DNA of 64,000 nt from Trachythela sp. YZ-2020 (GCA_016169945.1 JADLSH010000193.1:2604001-2668000); one strand, 5' to 3'; positions 1 to 11,536 are shown, numbered from the stretch's first letter. The notes: generated by a model not told the origin, from the letters alone. Numbers and translations: made by a program.

Positions 1-925
1 GATTTCCATCACAGACCATTTTGCAAACTTTTTTCAAAAATAGTTTTGCACTCATTTTATAAGTAAGTCTCTATGTAAGTAAACAAGATAAATGAAAATT
101 ACTTAGAGGACAAATTAACAAGAGGAAAAACAGTCGAAAGACCGAAAAAGGAGCGTTTTAAACAGGCAAGTGTCTATTTTGCATGTTTGCTTTGCCGATT
201 TGAACATAGCATGCAGTATAGTTTGTGAATTTGAAAATGTGTAGATCATTCTGCGTGGTCAATACAACATTGATTGATCGTTAAGAGCATTTTAGTATCG
301 ATTCAAATATGTTATAGAAAAATAAAAAACATTAAATCTCAAAAACTTCATTGCAAAAGCAAGTGCGAAATATAAAAATACTCCTCGAAAAGCAGTTGAA
401 GTTTTTTGAAAATTTCGAAACGTTTTGTGAACGTCTAAGGTTGAATGTTACAGTAAATAAAAGCTAAAAGAGTACATAATAGCATATACCCACTTTATAT
501 AGTTGGCAATTGATAATTTTATAGTTAAAAACAAAACAATATTTTGTACAAATTAAAATATAAAAAATATACAATGTTGCGTGTTACCATGGTTACATTC
601 GTCGACTCAGTACTTCATGTTACAATAACTTTTGGGGAGTAAATTGTTTGGTGCAAATGGGCGAGGGGTTCTGCATGCATGTATTTCTAGTTAATATCAC
701 AGAAATTAGTAAGGTACGAAGAATTTAAAAGGTGTTTGTAGCACGAAAACAGCTTCAATAAAATTCGAAAGCGCGGCAGTCTACTAACCCCTTATACGAC
801 GGCCAACCTTTCTAATAGCACGAATAGCCACAAACACAACATTGAAAGGGGGTGGGGTCGTGGGGAAGGTGTTTAAGACGAGAGATAATAAGCCAATTCG
901 TAAGGTCGACTGCGTATTCAAATGA
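1..925. other. Non-coding, no gene recognised
   Basis: AT-rich sequence with no ORF of note and no recognisable repeat family. A short G-rich stretch occurs near 848-865. I see nothing else in it. Confidence 0.5.
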
Positions 926-1130
926 CGCGTAACCAACTGAGCTACAGAGTCCAATTACTGAGCATTAACCCCAAATTCGTGTATATATGATGGGAGTGAG
1001 CACCGGAATCGCAGGGCCGCAGGTTCGATTCCTGCTAGAGGCCCTAAAGTTGCATTTCTCGGTTTTCCCTGGTTAGGTTTAAAAATGTATAATTATAAAT
1101 TTTCGTTCGAATATTCCATCTACAAACACC
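926..1130 (+). mobile_element. tRNA-derived SINE, rearranged
   Basis: Positions 1001-1130 match the SINE at 44479-44635. They carry the tRNA 3' part with an intact B-box (GGTTCGATTCC at 1022-1032) and then the family body, ending in the shared phrase ATTCCATCTAC. The tRNA 5' part with the A-box (TAGCTCAGTTGGTTA when reverse-complemented) lies just upstream in inverted orientation at 926-952. The head has therefore been inverted, or a second copy is nested here. This is non-autonomous DNA of Pol III origin that would need a partner LINE to move; the copy looks broken. Confidence 0.75.
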
Positions 1131-1904
1131 TTCTACTTGAGGGACTCCCGCTTTTACTCATTGGCAAGCGTGTTGAACGAAGCCCTGCCTACTTGTTTAA
1201 AATCTCAAGAACATCACTTGAAAGGTTTAATTCGCACGTTTATTTCAACACTCAGCGCTGTGGAAAATAGATCGAAGGTATATATATATATATATATAGT
1301 CAAATCTACAGACATGCATGTTTCGCCGTTCAACGGCTCGTCAGTGCAGCTTGTAACGCAGTCTAGATGCGAGTGACTTCGTATTTATACACCATACTCT
1401 TGCCCTCACCAAGCGCATGTGGTACAATACTCAGACACATGCGCATCCAGACATGTCGTGAAGTGTCTTGGGGCCAGAGTGCTCAAACGACCACAAGGGA
1501 AGTGAGCTTTTGCATTATAGCTTATATATATATGAACGGCGAAAGGGACTGCTCGCAGTCTACTGACTCCCATACCCACCCCTCCTCCCCAACCTAATGT
1601 TGCAATCATGCTGCCGAACCAATGATTCAGACGTCGAATATCTGCCATACCTCATTCTTGAATTGTACAGGGTTCCCAGTACGGTCTTTGAAAAACCTTT
1701 AATTTAAAGTCCTTGAATTTGAAAAATAGAACCTTGAAAGTTAATTGAGCTTCTCGAACTTGAAGTCCCGGAATTTCCTTCCAGCTGCGTTGAAAATACT
1801 TGAAACTTGTTCAAGGCAAAGCTTTCTCCACGGGTAACCAGTAAATGATATATGTAGGCGGAATGTAATCATGCATGCTCATGTAATCATGCCAGGGTTT
1901 ATAA
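1131..1904. other. Non-coding, minor repeats
   Basis: Holds a short (TA)n run near 1278-1299 and a pair of 12-bp inverted motifs, TTTCGCCGTTCA at 1321-1332 and its complement at 1533-1544, that may mark a small degenerate MITE. No convincing gene. The overlapping short ORFs here are not conserved with anything I recognise. Confidence 0.35.
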
Positions 1905-2560
1905 ATTTTCCTTTTTGGTGTCAATGAATATCAAGTCTTTAGCTGCCAAATAATACCTTACTTCTATCATTGCGATCAAAATATGCCCAAATACTGGGAT
2001 ACAATTAATTTTAAATTGCCGGTCCAAAACACATTTTCCCACCTCTGTGCCTAAGAATATTTTTCGAATTTCCGAACATTTGCCCAAATGGAGGTTGTCT
2101 ATGTGAAAAAAATTAGGCATTGCAAGTTTTTTGGAAACTTGCAGTTTGGTAAAATGTTTCGGATCAGATTCTCCTCCTGACGTATGTGATTTCGCACAAT
2201 ACGACAACAACCACACGTTTCATCAGGTACGAGCCAATAGCCTTACTCTTGTCAGCAAATGCAGTAAATCACATACGTCAAGAAAATGATCGGATCTGAC
2301 TAATCGGATCGTGTGAACAGACTTTAAATCGCGATTCAAGCCATCTTTAACTTTACCAAGATTTGATTATTCTTAAATTTGAATCCGAAATGAGAATAAT
2401 ATCAATACTCAGACAACAGGTTTGCACTCAACTCCCAATGGCGATTTCGACCGACCATCTTAAATCGGATCGTATTTGTCCATTTTTGACCGCAATGATA
2501 AAAGAAGGTATCACTTGACAGCCAAAAGCCTAATCTTTATTACTTTGGAAAAAGTAAATT
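1905..2560. repeat. Foldback repeat, family R1
   Basis: Two arms face each other: about 1905-2190 on the plus strand and about 2225-2550 on the minus strand. Both contain the same landmarks: a block around TATCATTGCGA, a block around TCGGATTCAAATTT, and an end with GACGTATGTGATTT. Related copies occur at 41050-41150/42300-42560, 51665-52150 and 57019-57120, so this is a dispersed family. No coding capacity is visible. It is probably a non-autonomous inverted-repeat DNA element. Confidence 0.6.
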
Positions 2561-2608
2561 GATATACATAATGCGTAACGCACCATACATTCCAAAATTG
2601 GATTATCT

Positions 2609-2929
2609 CAGGGATGGATCCAACTTGATTTGATAGGGGGTTGGGGGGGGGGGGGTGCTAAGCGGGCTTTGAAGCAGGGCATGGTCGGCGACTGAGGAAA
2701 ATTGAATCACCACTGAGGACCCCCTACAGTGTCAAGGGGGTTATCTTCTTAGAAAAGTTTTGAAATACAATATGGCCTAGATGGTCAAAAAGGGTCATCA
2801 ATGGCCCGATATTATATTTTTGTTTGATAAATGCCCTTTGATATGGGAATTGGCACCCCTCTTGCACCCCCCCTGGCCAAAGCTAGGAGGGGTGTGCACC
2901 TCCCTGTACCCCCAGTAAATCCATCCCCG
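2609..2929. mobile_element. hAT-like MITE with 8-bp target duplication
   Basis: The 321-bp element has terminal inverted repeats CAGGGATGGAT at 2609-2619 and its near-complement ending at 2929. It is flanked by GATTATCT (2601-2608) and GATTACCT (2930-2937), an 8-bp duplication with one mismatch, as expected for hAT transposition. The interior has long G- and C-runs and no transposase. The short ORF across 2831-3031 is incidental. Confidence 0.7.
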
Positions 2930-3085
2930 GATTACCTTATTTTACACATCCTGTACTACACCAATACCCGTTCCAAGTATAGAATCAGTTTTGAACTAAA
3001 CCAGCATTTAATTCTATACAATCCTCCCTAGATATGATCTACGGTTGCTACATTGTACTATTGCCAAACCAAATTGTGTATTACA

Positions 3086-6000
3086 TCACGAAACCCAATA
3101 ATATAATGATCCTATTGGTTTAGTAATAGATGAAAATTGCCAATTAGCTGTCTCGTGTTGCTCAATGTACTTTCCATCATCCAAAACGTTGGTTTTCTCC
3201 AAACGATGTTGAATAAAGTGATATTTCGGTAGATTCGTCACTGGTTGCTTGGATCTAGAAAGTGTAAATTAGTCAAAAAGTGTCTAGATATGAAGGGCGA
3301 CTATATATGCTGGAAAATGCAAACTCTATATTTTTTACTAGTTTGGAGGCTTCCTTTAGATGGGGGTCAAGGAAAATTGCCTCCTTTGCCCCACCCTGTC
3401 TGGGCGCCCTGCTCACATATTATACTAACCACGCACTGCCCAGATTACATTTGACAAGACACCATCTGAAAGCAATTTTTCAAGCAAATTTGCTGATTGC
3501 CAAAATGATTGCCAAGCTCTCGGTAATGTTTACCTGTAAATTGTCTTCATATGACAAGTATAATGATTTCCTCGTTCCAGCTTGTACGACAGAATAGCTT
3601 CACCAATCATAGCACCATTTCTTGGGTATACTGTTTCAAATTATGGTTCTTGGCCAAGTATCAACTTTTGCATCACTGGACCGTTGTTGGGAAAGTTGTC
3701 TCCTTTGCATTCAACCACGTAGACAAATTTACCCTCGTTCAGACTAAAAATGAATAATAATGCCTGGTTTAAATTCCAGATTCCGTACCTATGACTGTTT
3801 TCCACTCTACCTGTATCATAGCGAAAACGTGGCGTGTTTCTTTTTCTGAGCAATCGGGTAGAACTAATGACTTCGACACAAAAGAAAATATTACGGCACA
3901 TTGCGATATGTTTGAAGTGGAAAACAGCTTTGCATTAATTTATATAAGTCAGAGCTTTGCATTAATTTATACAAGCCAGAGCTTTGCATTCATTTATATA
4001 ATTCAGGGCTTTTTGCATTCATTTATACAAGCCAGAGCTTTGCATTCATTTATATAAGCCAGAACTTTGCATTCATTTATACAAGTCAGAGTTTTGCATT
4101 CATTTATATAAGCCAGAGCTTTGCATTCATTTATATAAGCCAGAACTTTGCATTCATTTATATAAGCCAGAACTTTGCATTCATTTATATAAGTCAGAGC
4201 TTTGCATTCATTTATATAAGCCAGAACTTTGCATTCATTTATATAAGCCAGAACTTTGCATTCATTTATATAAGCCAGAACTTTGCATTCATTTATATAA
4301 GTCAGAGCTTTGCATTCATTTATATAAGCCAGAGCTTTGCATTCATTTATATAAGTCAGAGCTTTGCATTCATTTATATAAGCCAGAACTTTGCATTCAT
4401 TTATATATATAAGCCAGAACTTTGCATTTGAAGAACTTTGATTGAACCTAAAAGTTCTTACCGGACAATCTTACCATTACAATTTAGTTTTTAGGTCCAA
4501 AACACGATTTTTTATGATTAAAATCACAAATTTTTCAACAACACGCAAACGATGTAAATAAAAAGGACTTTAAATTATAAAATTATGTTTTTTGGTTTAA
4601 ATACAAACTATTAAATAAATCTATTTTGCCCGAATATTCCTTAACCATTTGCCCGAATTACTTCAATCTACAAATTTTTTGGGGGGCAGGTGCCCCCCCT
4701 GCCCCCACGTGCCGTACGCCTATGGTGAGGGATACGTTTGTTTAACATTTTCTTAAACTCTCATTTGGTTGTGATAATTTTAAATTATCTATACAATCCA
4801 ATCATATACTTTGTTGTACAGGAAGTTCATTGACCTCAATAATAATTCGCCTCTAATTTTAAATACGTTATCTTTACTGTACCTGATATCACTGCGCGTA
4901 TCCAGGGTGCCACCATCTTCAAAACGAAGTGATCGTTCCATGGTAAAACCAGCTGGAAAACATTGTCTGAAGAAACTGGGAATCTCTTTGGGATACCTGG
5001 TGAATGTTCGATTGCCATATTGAAACAATACTGAGAGAATATCAAATGAGAATGGCAGTGGTCCACCTTTAGTGATGCGGATTTGGACCATTTGATTGCC
5101 ACTTAAAAAATCAAAATGAAAGTTAGAATAATGAAATTTATAACTATCTCTTGTTTTGCGATCGGATGTTCTGTAGCGTTAGAATTTTACGCACGAATGT
5201 AATTATGCGTACTCTGTAAATGTTTGTAAATTTGTTAATTTCCCTGATAATCATATAGTGTCGTAGGGTTTTTTTTAACGTGCAGTTCTACACAAAATGT
5301 GCAGTTCTAAATCAATTTGTGCAACTCTAAAAAATATTTTGTGCAGTTGAAAAAAATACGAACTTTCAGGATATGGATATTTATTGTAGAAAACTAAAGT
5401 AATCGAAGGAATAAATGGAATACATATAGCTTCAATAACAAAAGCAGTACCAGATTTTCTCATAAAAAACTCAACAATATAATTTTTGTTGACAATTTTC
5501 AGCATCGTTTCTATTTGAAGGGATGAGAATCAGTTAATGAAAGTTTAATAAGAAAAAAATGGTGCCATTTGCGCGAGTTGAATTTCATGCTATGACATGT
5601 CGCAGGGCCTTTTTTAATTAATATACGGGGGTATTAATATACCCAATGTTAGCCCCAGTAAACTATCCTCCCAGTGAAGGTCCCTTTTGTCCAAAAGTTC
5701 TTAAGTTTATAGGTCAGAAGAAAGTTATGATATTCTCATAACAAAGCATTGCTTTTACACCAAAAGCTCAGTCTGTTTAGATGTGATATTTCAAAAAATG
5801 TCTCTGAAAATGCAGGAAATCTAGCCACATAAACTCAAAAATACAAAAATTTTCTGGGGAGGACCCCCAGACCCCCAACCACATCCACACACCCTCAATA
5901 TACCACATTCTTGTTAGGTCCCTTTTCGTTGATGCCCCCCCCCCACTAACCATTTCTTGAAAAAGGCCCTGGCATGTTGGGACAGTATGACAAAATGTGC

Positions 6001-6629
6001 AGTTCTAAAAAACCCTGTAGTGTCGTATAGGGCACACTACAGGGCACTCAGAAACAGCATACCTCCGCCTGCAAATTAAGTCAAGTATTCTTGCATAAAT
6101 TATACACGCCTACAACTCTTTTCAGCCGGGGAAAACACGACAAACTTTTGAAATATTTTATTCAATTTCATCCAATTTCCTGCGTTTTCAGAGTCAAATT
6201 AAATGAACAACAAAAAATTGTGTTGTTAGAAGAAAATTTTGGAAGACCCCATTTCCAATATACAGGCTGCAGCCTGTAACCGCTCCCTCAAGAGGAAATA
6301 TCAAATCAGCAATGGATTCAGCTAAAGACATGGCCGCTGGCCTTGACAAAAATGATACAACATGCTGTTTCTCTTGAACTTTGTAAACATTAATCGTGAA
6401 ATACTATCTCACTAACACTCGAAAACCTTTGACTCGTAAACATCGTGAAAAAGTTCGATCCCATCATTAAAAAAAATAATCGATTAATTGGGAGCAGCTC
6501 CAACTAAACTTACGCAAAAATGTTTCCTTTGCCCATGCCTTCCATTGAGATCACGTGACTGTTCACCGTTCCTTCGACATTCACCTTGAAATCCATCAGT
6601 TCCTGCAAACCATATTTATCAACGTCTTC
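3086..6629 (-). CDS. GFP: GFP-like fluorescent protein gene, octocoral type (four exons, one internal stop)
   Basis: Beta-barrel fluorescent protein that builds its own chromophore; in octocorals such proteins can take up energy from luciferase. Minus-strand exons with canonical splice sites: 6629-6514 (N-terminal strands, phrase KVNVEGTVNSHV), 5101-4883 (GGPLPFSFDIL then chromophore Gln-Tyr-Gly at 5022-5014, and the catalytic-Arg phrase FTMERS), 3743-3534 (CKGDNFPNNGPVMQK) and 3254-3086 (YHFIQHRLEKT, then QHETA with the catalytic-Glu equivalent, stop at 3086-3088). The reading frame joins correctly across all three introns, giving about 237 residues, close to the usual length. An in-frame stop precedes exon 1 directly, so a short upstream exon with the start codon is likely but was not found; the internal Met of exon 1 is the alternative start. 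One in-frame TAA sits in exon 3 at 3641-3643, at a site often Ser in relatives, so this copy may be a recent pseudogene or carry a polymorphism or sequencing error. Identity is very secure; function of this copy is not. Confidence 0.9.
3926..4430. repeat. 27-bp minisatellite in a GFP-gene intron
   Basis: About 18 tandem copies of a 27-bp unit whose core reads CTTTGCATTCATTTATATAA. Most units differ by one or two bases (AGC/AAC at the start, GTC/GCC near the end), and one near 4400 has an extra TATA. It lies in the second recognised intron of the fluorescent protein gene (between 4883 and 3743), so length variation here would change only intron length. Confidence 0.95.
5603..5971. mobile_element. 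hAT-like MITE, family H2 (copy 1)
   Basis: The 369-bp element starts CAGGGCCTTTTTT and ends AAAAAGGCCCTG. The flanks ACATGTCG (5595-5602) and GCATGTTG (5972-5979) match at 6 of 8 positions, consistent with an aged 8-bp duplication. The interior shares blocks with the copies at 37538-37750 and 40624-40940, including a TGTCTCTGAAAATGCA phrase and C-rich tracts. It sits in the first recognised intron of the GFP-like gene. No ORF. Confidence 0.75.
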
Positions 6630-6639
6630 CTATATATAA

Positions 6640-6929
6640 AAAGAAATACGTTTTAACAAATGGTGAGACGATATGATGACACGGATGACGTCATAACGTA
6701 GTAAGAACAAAAGATGATGTTTTTAATATTCGCGTTCTTTTGCGCGATTGATTTTAATTTTGTATCATTATTCAAGCTTGGAGTTTAATAACAATTTCAA
6801 TGAAGTTTAATATGTTGAAATTATCGTAAAGTACTCTGGACAGCTGACAACTTTAGCAAGCAACAAATACAACAGACGCAATTTTGTGGCATATATTTTG
6901 GGCAATTAAGGAAGTGCTCGAACGGTCTA
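6640..6929. other. Upstream region of the GFP-like gene
   Basis: Sequence 5' of the first recognised fluorescent-protein exon (the gene is on the minus strand). An untranslated or very short first coding exon and the promoter should lie here or beyond, but I could not identify a specific ATG-plus-donor pair or a TATA box with confidence. Confidence 0.3.
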
Positions 6930-8110
6930 GCCAGGTACGGAACCTGTAACCAACGTTAATAAGCATCTTCGACCAATTTCTTTGACATCGACCATTTCCA
7001 AAGTTGCCGAAGACTTTGTTGTGTCAAGGTACATCGCTCCAGCAGTTCCAGAAGTAATAGATTCCAACCAGTTTGGCGCTATTCCCAATTCTCAACCACT
7101 CTACCGCTTGTCGCTATGATTCATGAATGGGCAAAAGCTACGGATGGAACCATCTACGGCCGTGAGAATTATCTTATTCAATTATAGGAAAGCTTTCGAT
7201 TTGATAGACCACCGCAACTTTCTCCAGAAAATCCGCAGTCTGTATATCCATATCTTACGAAATATTTTGTTGGATGAGAGACTTTCTTACAGATAGGTAC
7301 CAAAGAGCGAAGATTTCAAACGATTGTTACTCCGAGTGGGGCTATGTTCCATCCGGAGTGCCCCAGCTCATTGGGGCCATGGCTCTTTTTATTAATGATT
7401 AACGATTTAGAAGTTAGCGATTCACCTGCTTGGAAGTTTGTTGACGACAATACTATTTCCGGTCAGGGGTAAAGGGGTGTACTAGTCAAATTCAACAAGG
7501 AGTTAAGGAAGTCGAGATCCGCGGGTCATCCAAAAACAAACTACAACTCAACCCAGATAAATGTTAGTTATAGACTCCAAACAGCATAACAGCAGTTTGA
7601 TCCAATACTTATTAATAACAAACCAATCGGTGTAGTACATCATACAGTACCAAGATACTAGGCCTGACGGTGTCGGACAAACTTCAGCGGAACGACCATG
7701 TCAATGAAGTAATAAGAAAAGCCAATAAACGTCTATTTTTCCTGGTCCAATTGAAACGAGCCAATTTCCAACCAAAGACCTTCTTAACTTCTACACCACA
7801 TGTATTGATTACGGGCTCAAGTCTTCCATTATATGCTAGCTGCCACGATATCTCCAGGAATCCCGCTTAGAGCGTGTTCAAAAGCGAGCTTTGTCCATCA
7901 TATTTCCCAACGCTCCATACCAAGAGTGTTGATCGAACTCTCGCCTACATGTATGTATGTTATCCGTTCGACGCCAGAATCTTTGTGATAAACTTTTTAG
8001 TTCAATTACAACATGTGAACATGATTACAACAAACAGCGAACATAAGCTCCACAACCTGCTATATCCATCTAATACATTTTATTACTATGCAGCACTATA
8101 TATAATGCAC
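6930..8110 (+). pseudogene. Decayed LINE reverse transcriptase
   Basis: Fragments of a CR1/L2-like non-LTR reverse transcriptase are spread over all three plus frames with many stops. Recognisable pieces are SNQFGAIPNS, an RKAFDLIDHR palm motif near 7188-7215, the FVDD-type active-site region near 7437-7452, a thumb region at 7670-7740 (NDHVNEVIRKANKRLFF) and the C-terminal VQKRALSIIFPNAPY phrase near 7876-7925. The FVDD active site and the C-terminal phrases resemble the LINE at 54290-55795. No endonuclease domain is present, so the copy is 5'-truncated. Dead. Confidence 0.8.
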
Positions 8111-8875
8111 TGAAGTTTGGGTGTGCGATTTTTTATTGTCTGAGCGACATGATATACTGAACAAGAATGACATTTACAGTGCCTGGGTTGTTTGTGTCAT
8201 TGTGTGGTAGTATACAGAGTAGCTGTTGACAGATTTCCTGGGAAATTATAACGTAGGGAAAGTTTTATGTTCATATCGGTAGTTGGTCACGCAAACTCGT
8301 GCGTATATGTGGCGCCGCATGCAGCAATACAAAGTTAATGTAAGAAATATATTTGAAATACCGACATTGCCGTAGAGTCATGATATGACAGTTAAGCTAT
8401 ATTTGGGAGTTATTTTTGGTTCTCAAAAACAAGATTTTAGAGGTACATTTTGTGTTAAGGCACAATGTTTAACAAGTAATTGCTTTATAAATAATTTAGC
8501 GGGCCTGAGTAATAGCCTCGCCTACTAAGTACGTCAAACTTTAAGCCGTATAATTGATAGCTTGATGCAATAGCGATTAACAAATGCGCTCAGGTTACAT
8601 CCTGAAGTAGTGTGTTGATTGCAATGTCAGTGATAACATTCTTAAATACACAAGGAAACACGAGTTTTACAGTCTCATGTTTATTGATAGCTTATACCAA
8701 AAGAAATTAGTTCAAAAAATTTTTACCATTATTTCTCTACATTTTAGCTTCTCAGCTAACTTTCTGCTTATGCGTGAGATAATCAAACTGAAGCGTGTGA
8801 GCGTGAGAAATGATGCTGAGGCGTATGTCACACGCTTAATGCGTGAGACTTGGCATCTATGGTCAATAGCAATTT
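8111..8875. other. Non-coding, no gene recognised
   Basis: AT-rich sequence. The 75-residue ORF at 8677-8904 has no recognisable motif and overlaps the tandem repeat that follows. I see nothing else. Confidence 0.4.
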
Positions 8876-9130
8876 GTACCAGACAAGAATATATTCATGA
8901 ATAGGATCATATTAAAATAGAAATTCGAGCTGAGATAAGTAGCAAAATACGCTAAACATGAGACTCATGTCATAGCACTATACCAGACAAGGCTATATAA
9001 TGTATAGGATCATATTAAAAGCTAGAAAATTCAAGTTCAGATAAGTAGCATAATACACTAAACATGAGACTCATAGCACTATACCAGCTAAAAGCTATTA
9101 GGTCGAGTCTAGATAAGTAGCATACTGTAT
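8876..9130. repeat. Imperfect tandem repeat, unit about 100 bp
   Basis: About 2.5 copies, starting near 8879, 8983 and 9083. Shared landmarks are CACTATACCAG, GGATCATATTAAAA, GATAAGTAGCA and AAACATGAGACTCAT. Copies differ by small indels. No coding capacity. Confidence 0.8.
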
Positions 9131-9300
9131 ACGTTAAAGTACACTATATATAGTTATAACAATAAGAAACGAACTCACTCGGTTCTGGGGTCAGAGATAG
9201 GATTGGGAGCGACAGTGATTTCGCAGGTTCTGAACAGACTGTGGGACGTATAGGCCACTTGCCTTGTCTACATTTTGCTCTCAGACAAATTCCGATTATA

Positions 9301-9549
9301 CAACATAACATAACATAACATAACATAACATAACATAACATAACATAACCTAACATAACATAACGTAACGTAACGTAACGTAACGTAACGTAACGTAACG
9401 TAACGTAACGTAACGTAACGTAACGTAACGTAACGTAACGTAACGTAACGTAACGTAACGTAACGTAACGTAACGTAACGTAACGTAACGTAACGTAACG
9501 TAACGTAACGTAACGTAACGTAACATAACGTAGCATAACATAACATAAT
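9301..9549. repeat. (TAACG/TAACA)n pentanucleotide microsatellite
   Basis: About 50 units of a five-base repeat. The left part is TAACA, the long middle is TAACG, and the right end reverts to TAACA, with rare variants (TAACC, TAGCA). Because five is not a multiple of three and no unit creates a stop in three of the frames, the array yields long artefactual ORFs on the minus strand. Confidence 0.97.
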
Positions 9550-9842
9550 TATGAAAGCTGCGCCAGCCGTTCTTGTGCAGGTCAAAGTGTATATTGTTCA
9601 CGACTTGGCAATTGTCTCTGATATTGGTGGTTGTACCGCAGCGTAACAGATCATTTTTAACTTGCATTGTGAAACATTACGCAAATTCCAGCAATAAAAT
9701 AACTATGGAAATCGGTTATTCCGTTATTGTGTTATCCGAAATTATTTTGATCTCACTACTCACCATGATACCAATAATTCCGGGTACTGTTTCATAAATA
9801 CCACATTCGTTAGTTGTTTAATCTCAGTGGTATATTAGAAGT

Positions 9843-10420
9843 TTTCCGCCAAAATCCCACTTTACATTATGTAATTAACAGAGGCATTTTGTTAACCTGC
9901 TTGGTATTCTATTATGCTGTTTTGCATTTCGATGTGCCGTTTCGTATTTCATTATGCTGTTTTTGCATTCTATTATGCCGGTTCGTATTTCATTATGCCG
10001 TTTCGTATTTCATTATGCTGCTTCGTAATTTGCTTTCATTATATTTCATTATGCTTACGTCATGTCCTGCATGACTCTCAGTAACACGTTTTTGCACACA
10101 CGGCCGCGCAAAACTGGTCGAACTCACTTAGAGCTCACTGGTCGAACTAAGTTATATATATTTAAAAAAACATGGTCGATGATTTGGAAGGAACATGCGG
10201 CTAAATCGAGAGTTGCCACCAGCGCCTGACTATCACTGAAATCACATTAAATCCGGACGTTATTGCCTAAAGAGTCCAAAAGTGGTAAAATTTAAAAGAA
10301 AATACTGCGTGAAAAACAATAACGTAGGCCGATTGTATAAAGTACGTGGAACAAGCTCAAAGCTATATATAATTTCCGTATTATTTGTAAACACTTGTGA
10401 GGATATGTTGACAAATTAGA
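9843..10420 (+). repeat. Left inverted terminal repeat of the DIRS unit
   Basis: Matches the complement of 19608-20176 over its whole length, with small indels. The outer half consists of short reiterations of CGTATTTCATTATGC-like units (about 9915-10060). The inner half contains GTGATTTCAGTGATAG-related and CACGCAGTATTTT-related blocks in reverse orientation and ends near CAAATTAGA at 10412-10420. The 86-residue ORF across it is an artefact of the reiterated motif. Confidence 0.85.
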
Positions 10421-10511
10421 CGGATTATATATGAGGTTATGCAATAAGCAAGGTTAACAACTAAGGAACAGCGCGCTTGGAGCCTGGGGTTGAGATTCGT
10501 GCTACAAAGGC

Positions 10512-11300
10512 ATGGAGCATTGCGTGCGCCAGCTAATTGTGCCAAGTGTAGCGTGCCAGGCGGATATCGTTTGCCAGTTTACAGAAACAACAAGTTGGAA
10601 AATGGGTATACTTTATATAATGGAGGCAACTATGGAAAATAATCGTACATCTGAGCCTCTCGCGTCTGGTCGTCAGTGGGTTGGTTATGTGCTCTTTCAA
10701 CCAAGCGAATTTCGTGCGGGTCTAGTTGAGGTCGTGGCGAAAACGGTAGCGCGGCAGAAGGAGTCAAGATCGTCTTCGGGTCAACAAAGCACCGAGAATG
10801 CTCGCTCTATCGACGTAACAGGTGATGTAAGCCAACTCCCCTCAAATCCAAACAACGCGCAAGGTATGTCTATCGTAGCTCCTTCTTTTATTCAAACTGT
10901 TTGCGCTAGTAGCGGCGCAGCAACCGGGCAAAGACAGGCGGACCCCACGGAGAACAATATCAACTTCGAAAGCCGACTCACTACCCCTCTCAAACCCGGT
11001 GTTTGAGCCTCTAAATGGACTCAGTCTGTCTTTGCCTCATCTTCGCGTCACTTCATAATTTATACTTGGTCCATATTAAGCGGTAAATTTATCGAGTTGT
11101 CCGAGCTTTTACCGGAGAAATTAGAATCACCACAATGTGAATCTTCATCATTCGCGATCGAAGGGGGTGTTCCGATAACTAAACTCTCGAACAAGCGCAA
11201 GCAAGAAGTTGCAGACATCTTGAGTCTTGACGTGGGTATAATGTTTCACCAGTTATATGGCGGTAGTCACGGCATATTTTCCCAATCGCTCGCGTGACTT
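10512..11300 (+). pseudogene. DIRS gag-like ORF1 remnant
   Basis: Two ORFs, 10512-11006 (164 aa) and 11097-11297 (66 aa), lie just inside the left inverted repeat. The first is Ser/Gln/Asn-rich with a low-complexity middle and ends near a VAPSFIQTV phrase. The second carries GKFIELSELLPEKLE followed by SNKRKQEVADIL, which match the conserved core of DIRS/Ngaro ORF1 proteins (a short hydrophobic-acidic motif, then basic residues and DI-L). The frames are separated by a stop at 11006 and a short gap, so the protein is broken. Role: structural or RNA-binding partner of a DIRS element. No zinc knuckle was found. Assignment rests on the second block and on position upstream of the reverse transcriptase. 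Confidence 0.6.
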
Positions 11301-11536
11301 GCTATCTTAGATGGCGTTGATAATTTGCATGGCAAAACGCCACAGTGGTATAAATTGCTGGCTTAATTGCGTTCTTGCTTTTCGTCTCGACGCAGCGGCG
11401 TCGAGTTTACGCCGCAGGCATCGGCTAAAACTTGACTTATATACAAGTACTATACGTCAGTCTCCCAAACAGAGAATCGTTCTTTTTCGCAGAGCGATAA
11501 TTTGGGCTCGTGTAGTTGTCCTCGGGAAATGTGTAG

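Noticed and set aside
1310..1560. MITE with TTTCGCCGTTCA ends
   Set aside because: Only 12 bp of complementarity, the arms outside it do not match and no target duplication is visible.
4680..4730. C/G-run with CGTACGCCTATG as the end of a hAT element
   Set aside because: Resembles one hAT end, but no partner end or duplication was found nearby.
9144..9667. Long minus-strand ORFs of repeated LRYVT residues
   Set aside because: They are read from the (TAACG)n microsatellite, which has no stops in three frames; no start context or homology.
9814..10074. Ser/Phe/Cys-rich membrane-like ORF, mirrored at 19945-20196
   Set aside because: Lies in the reiterated part of the inverted terminal repeat; the hydrophobic pattern comes from the CATTATGC motif.
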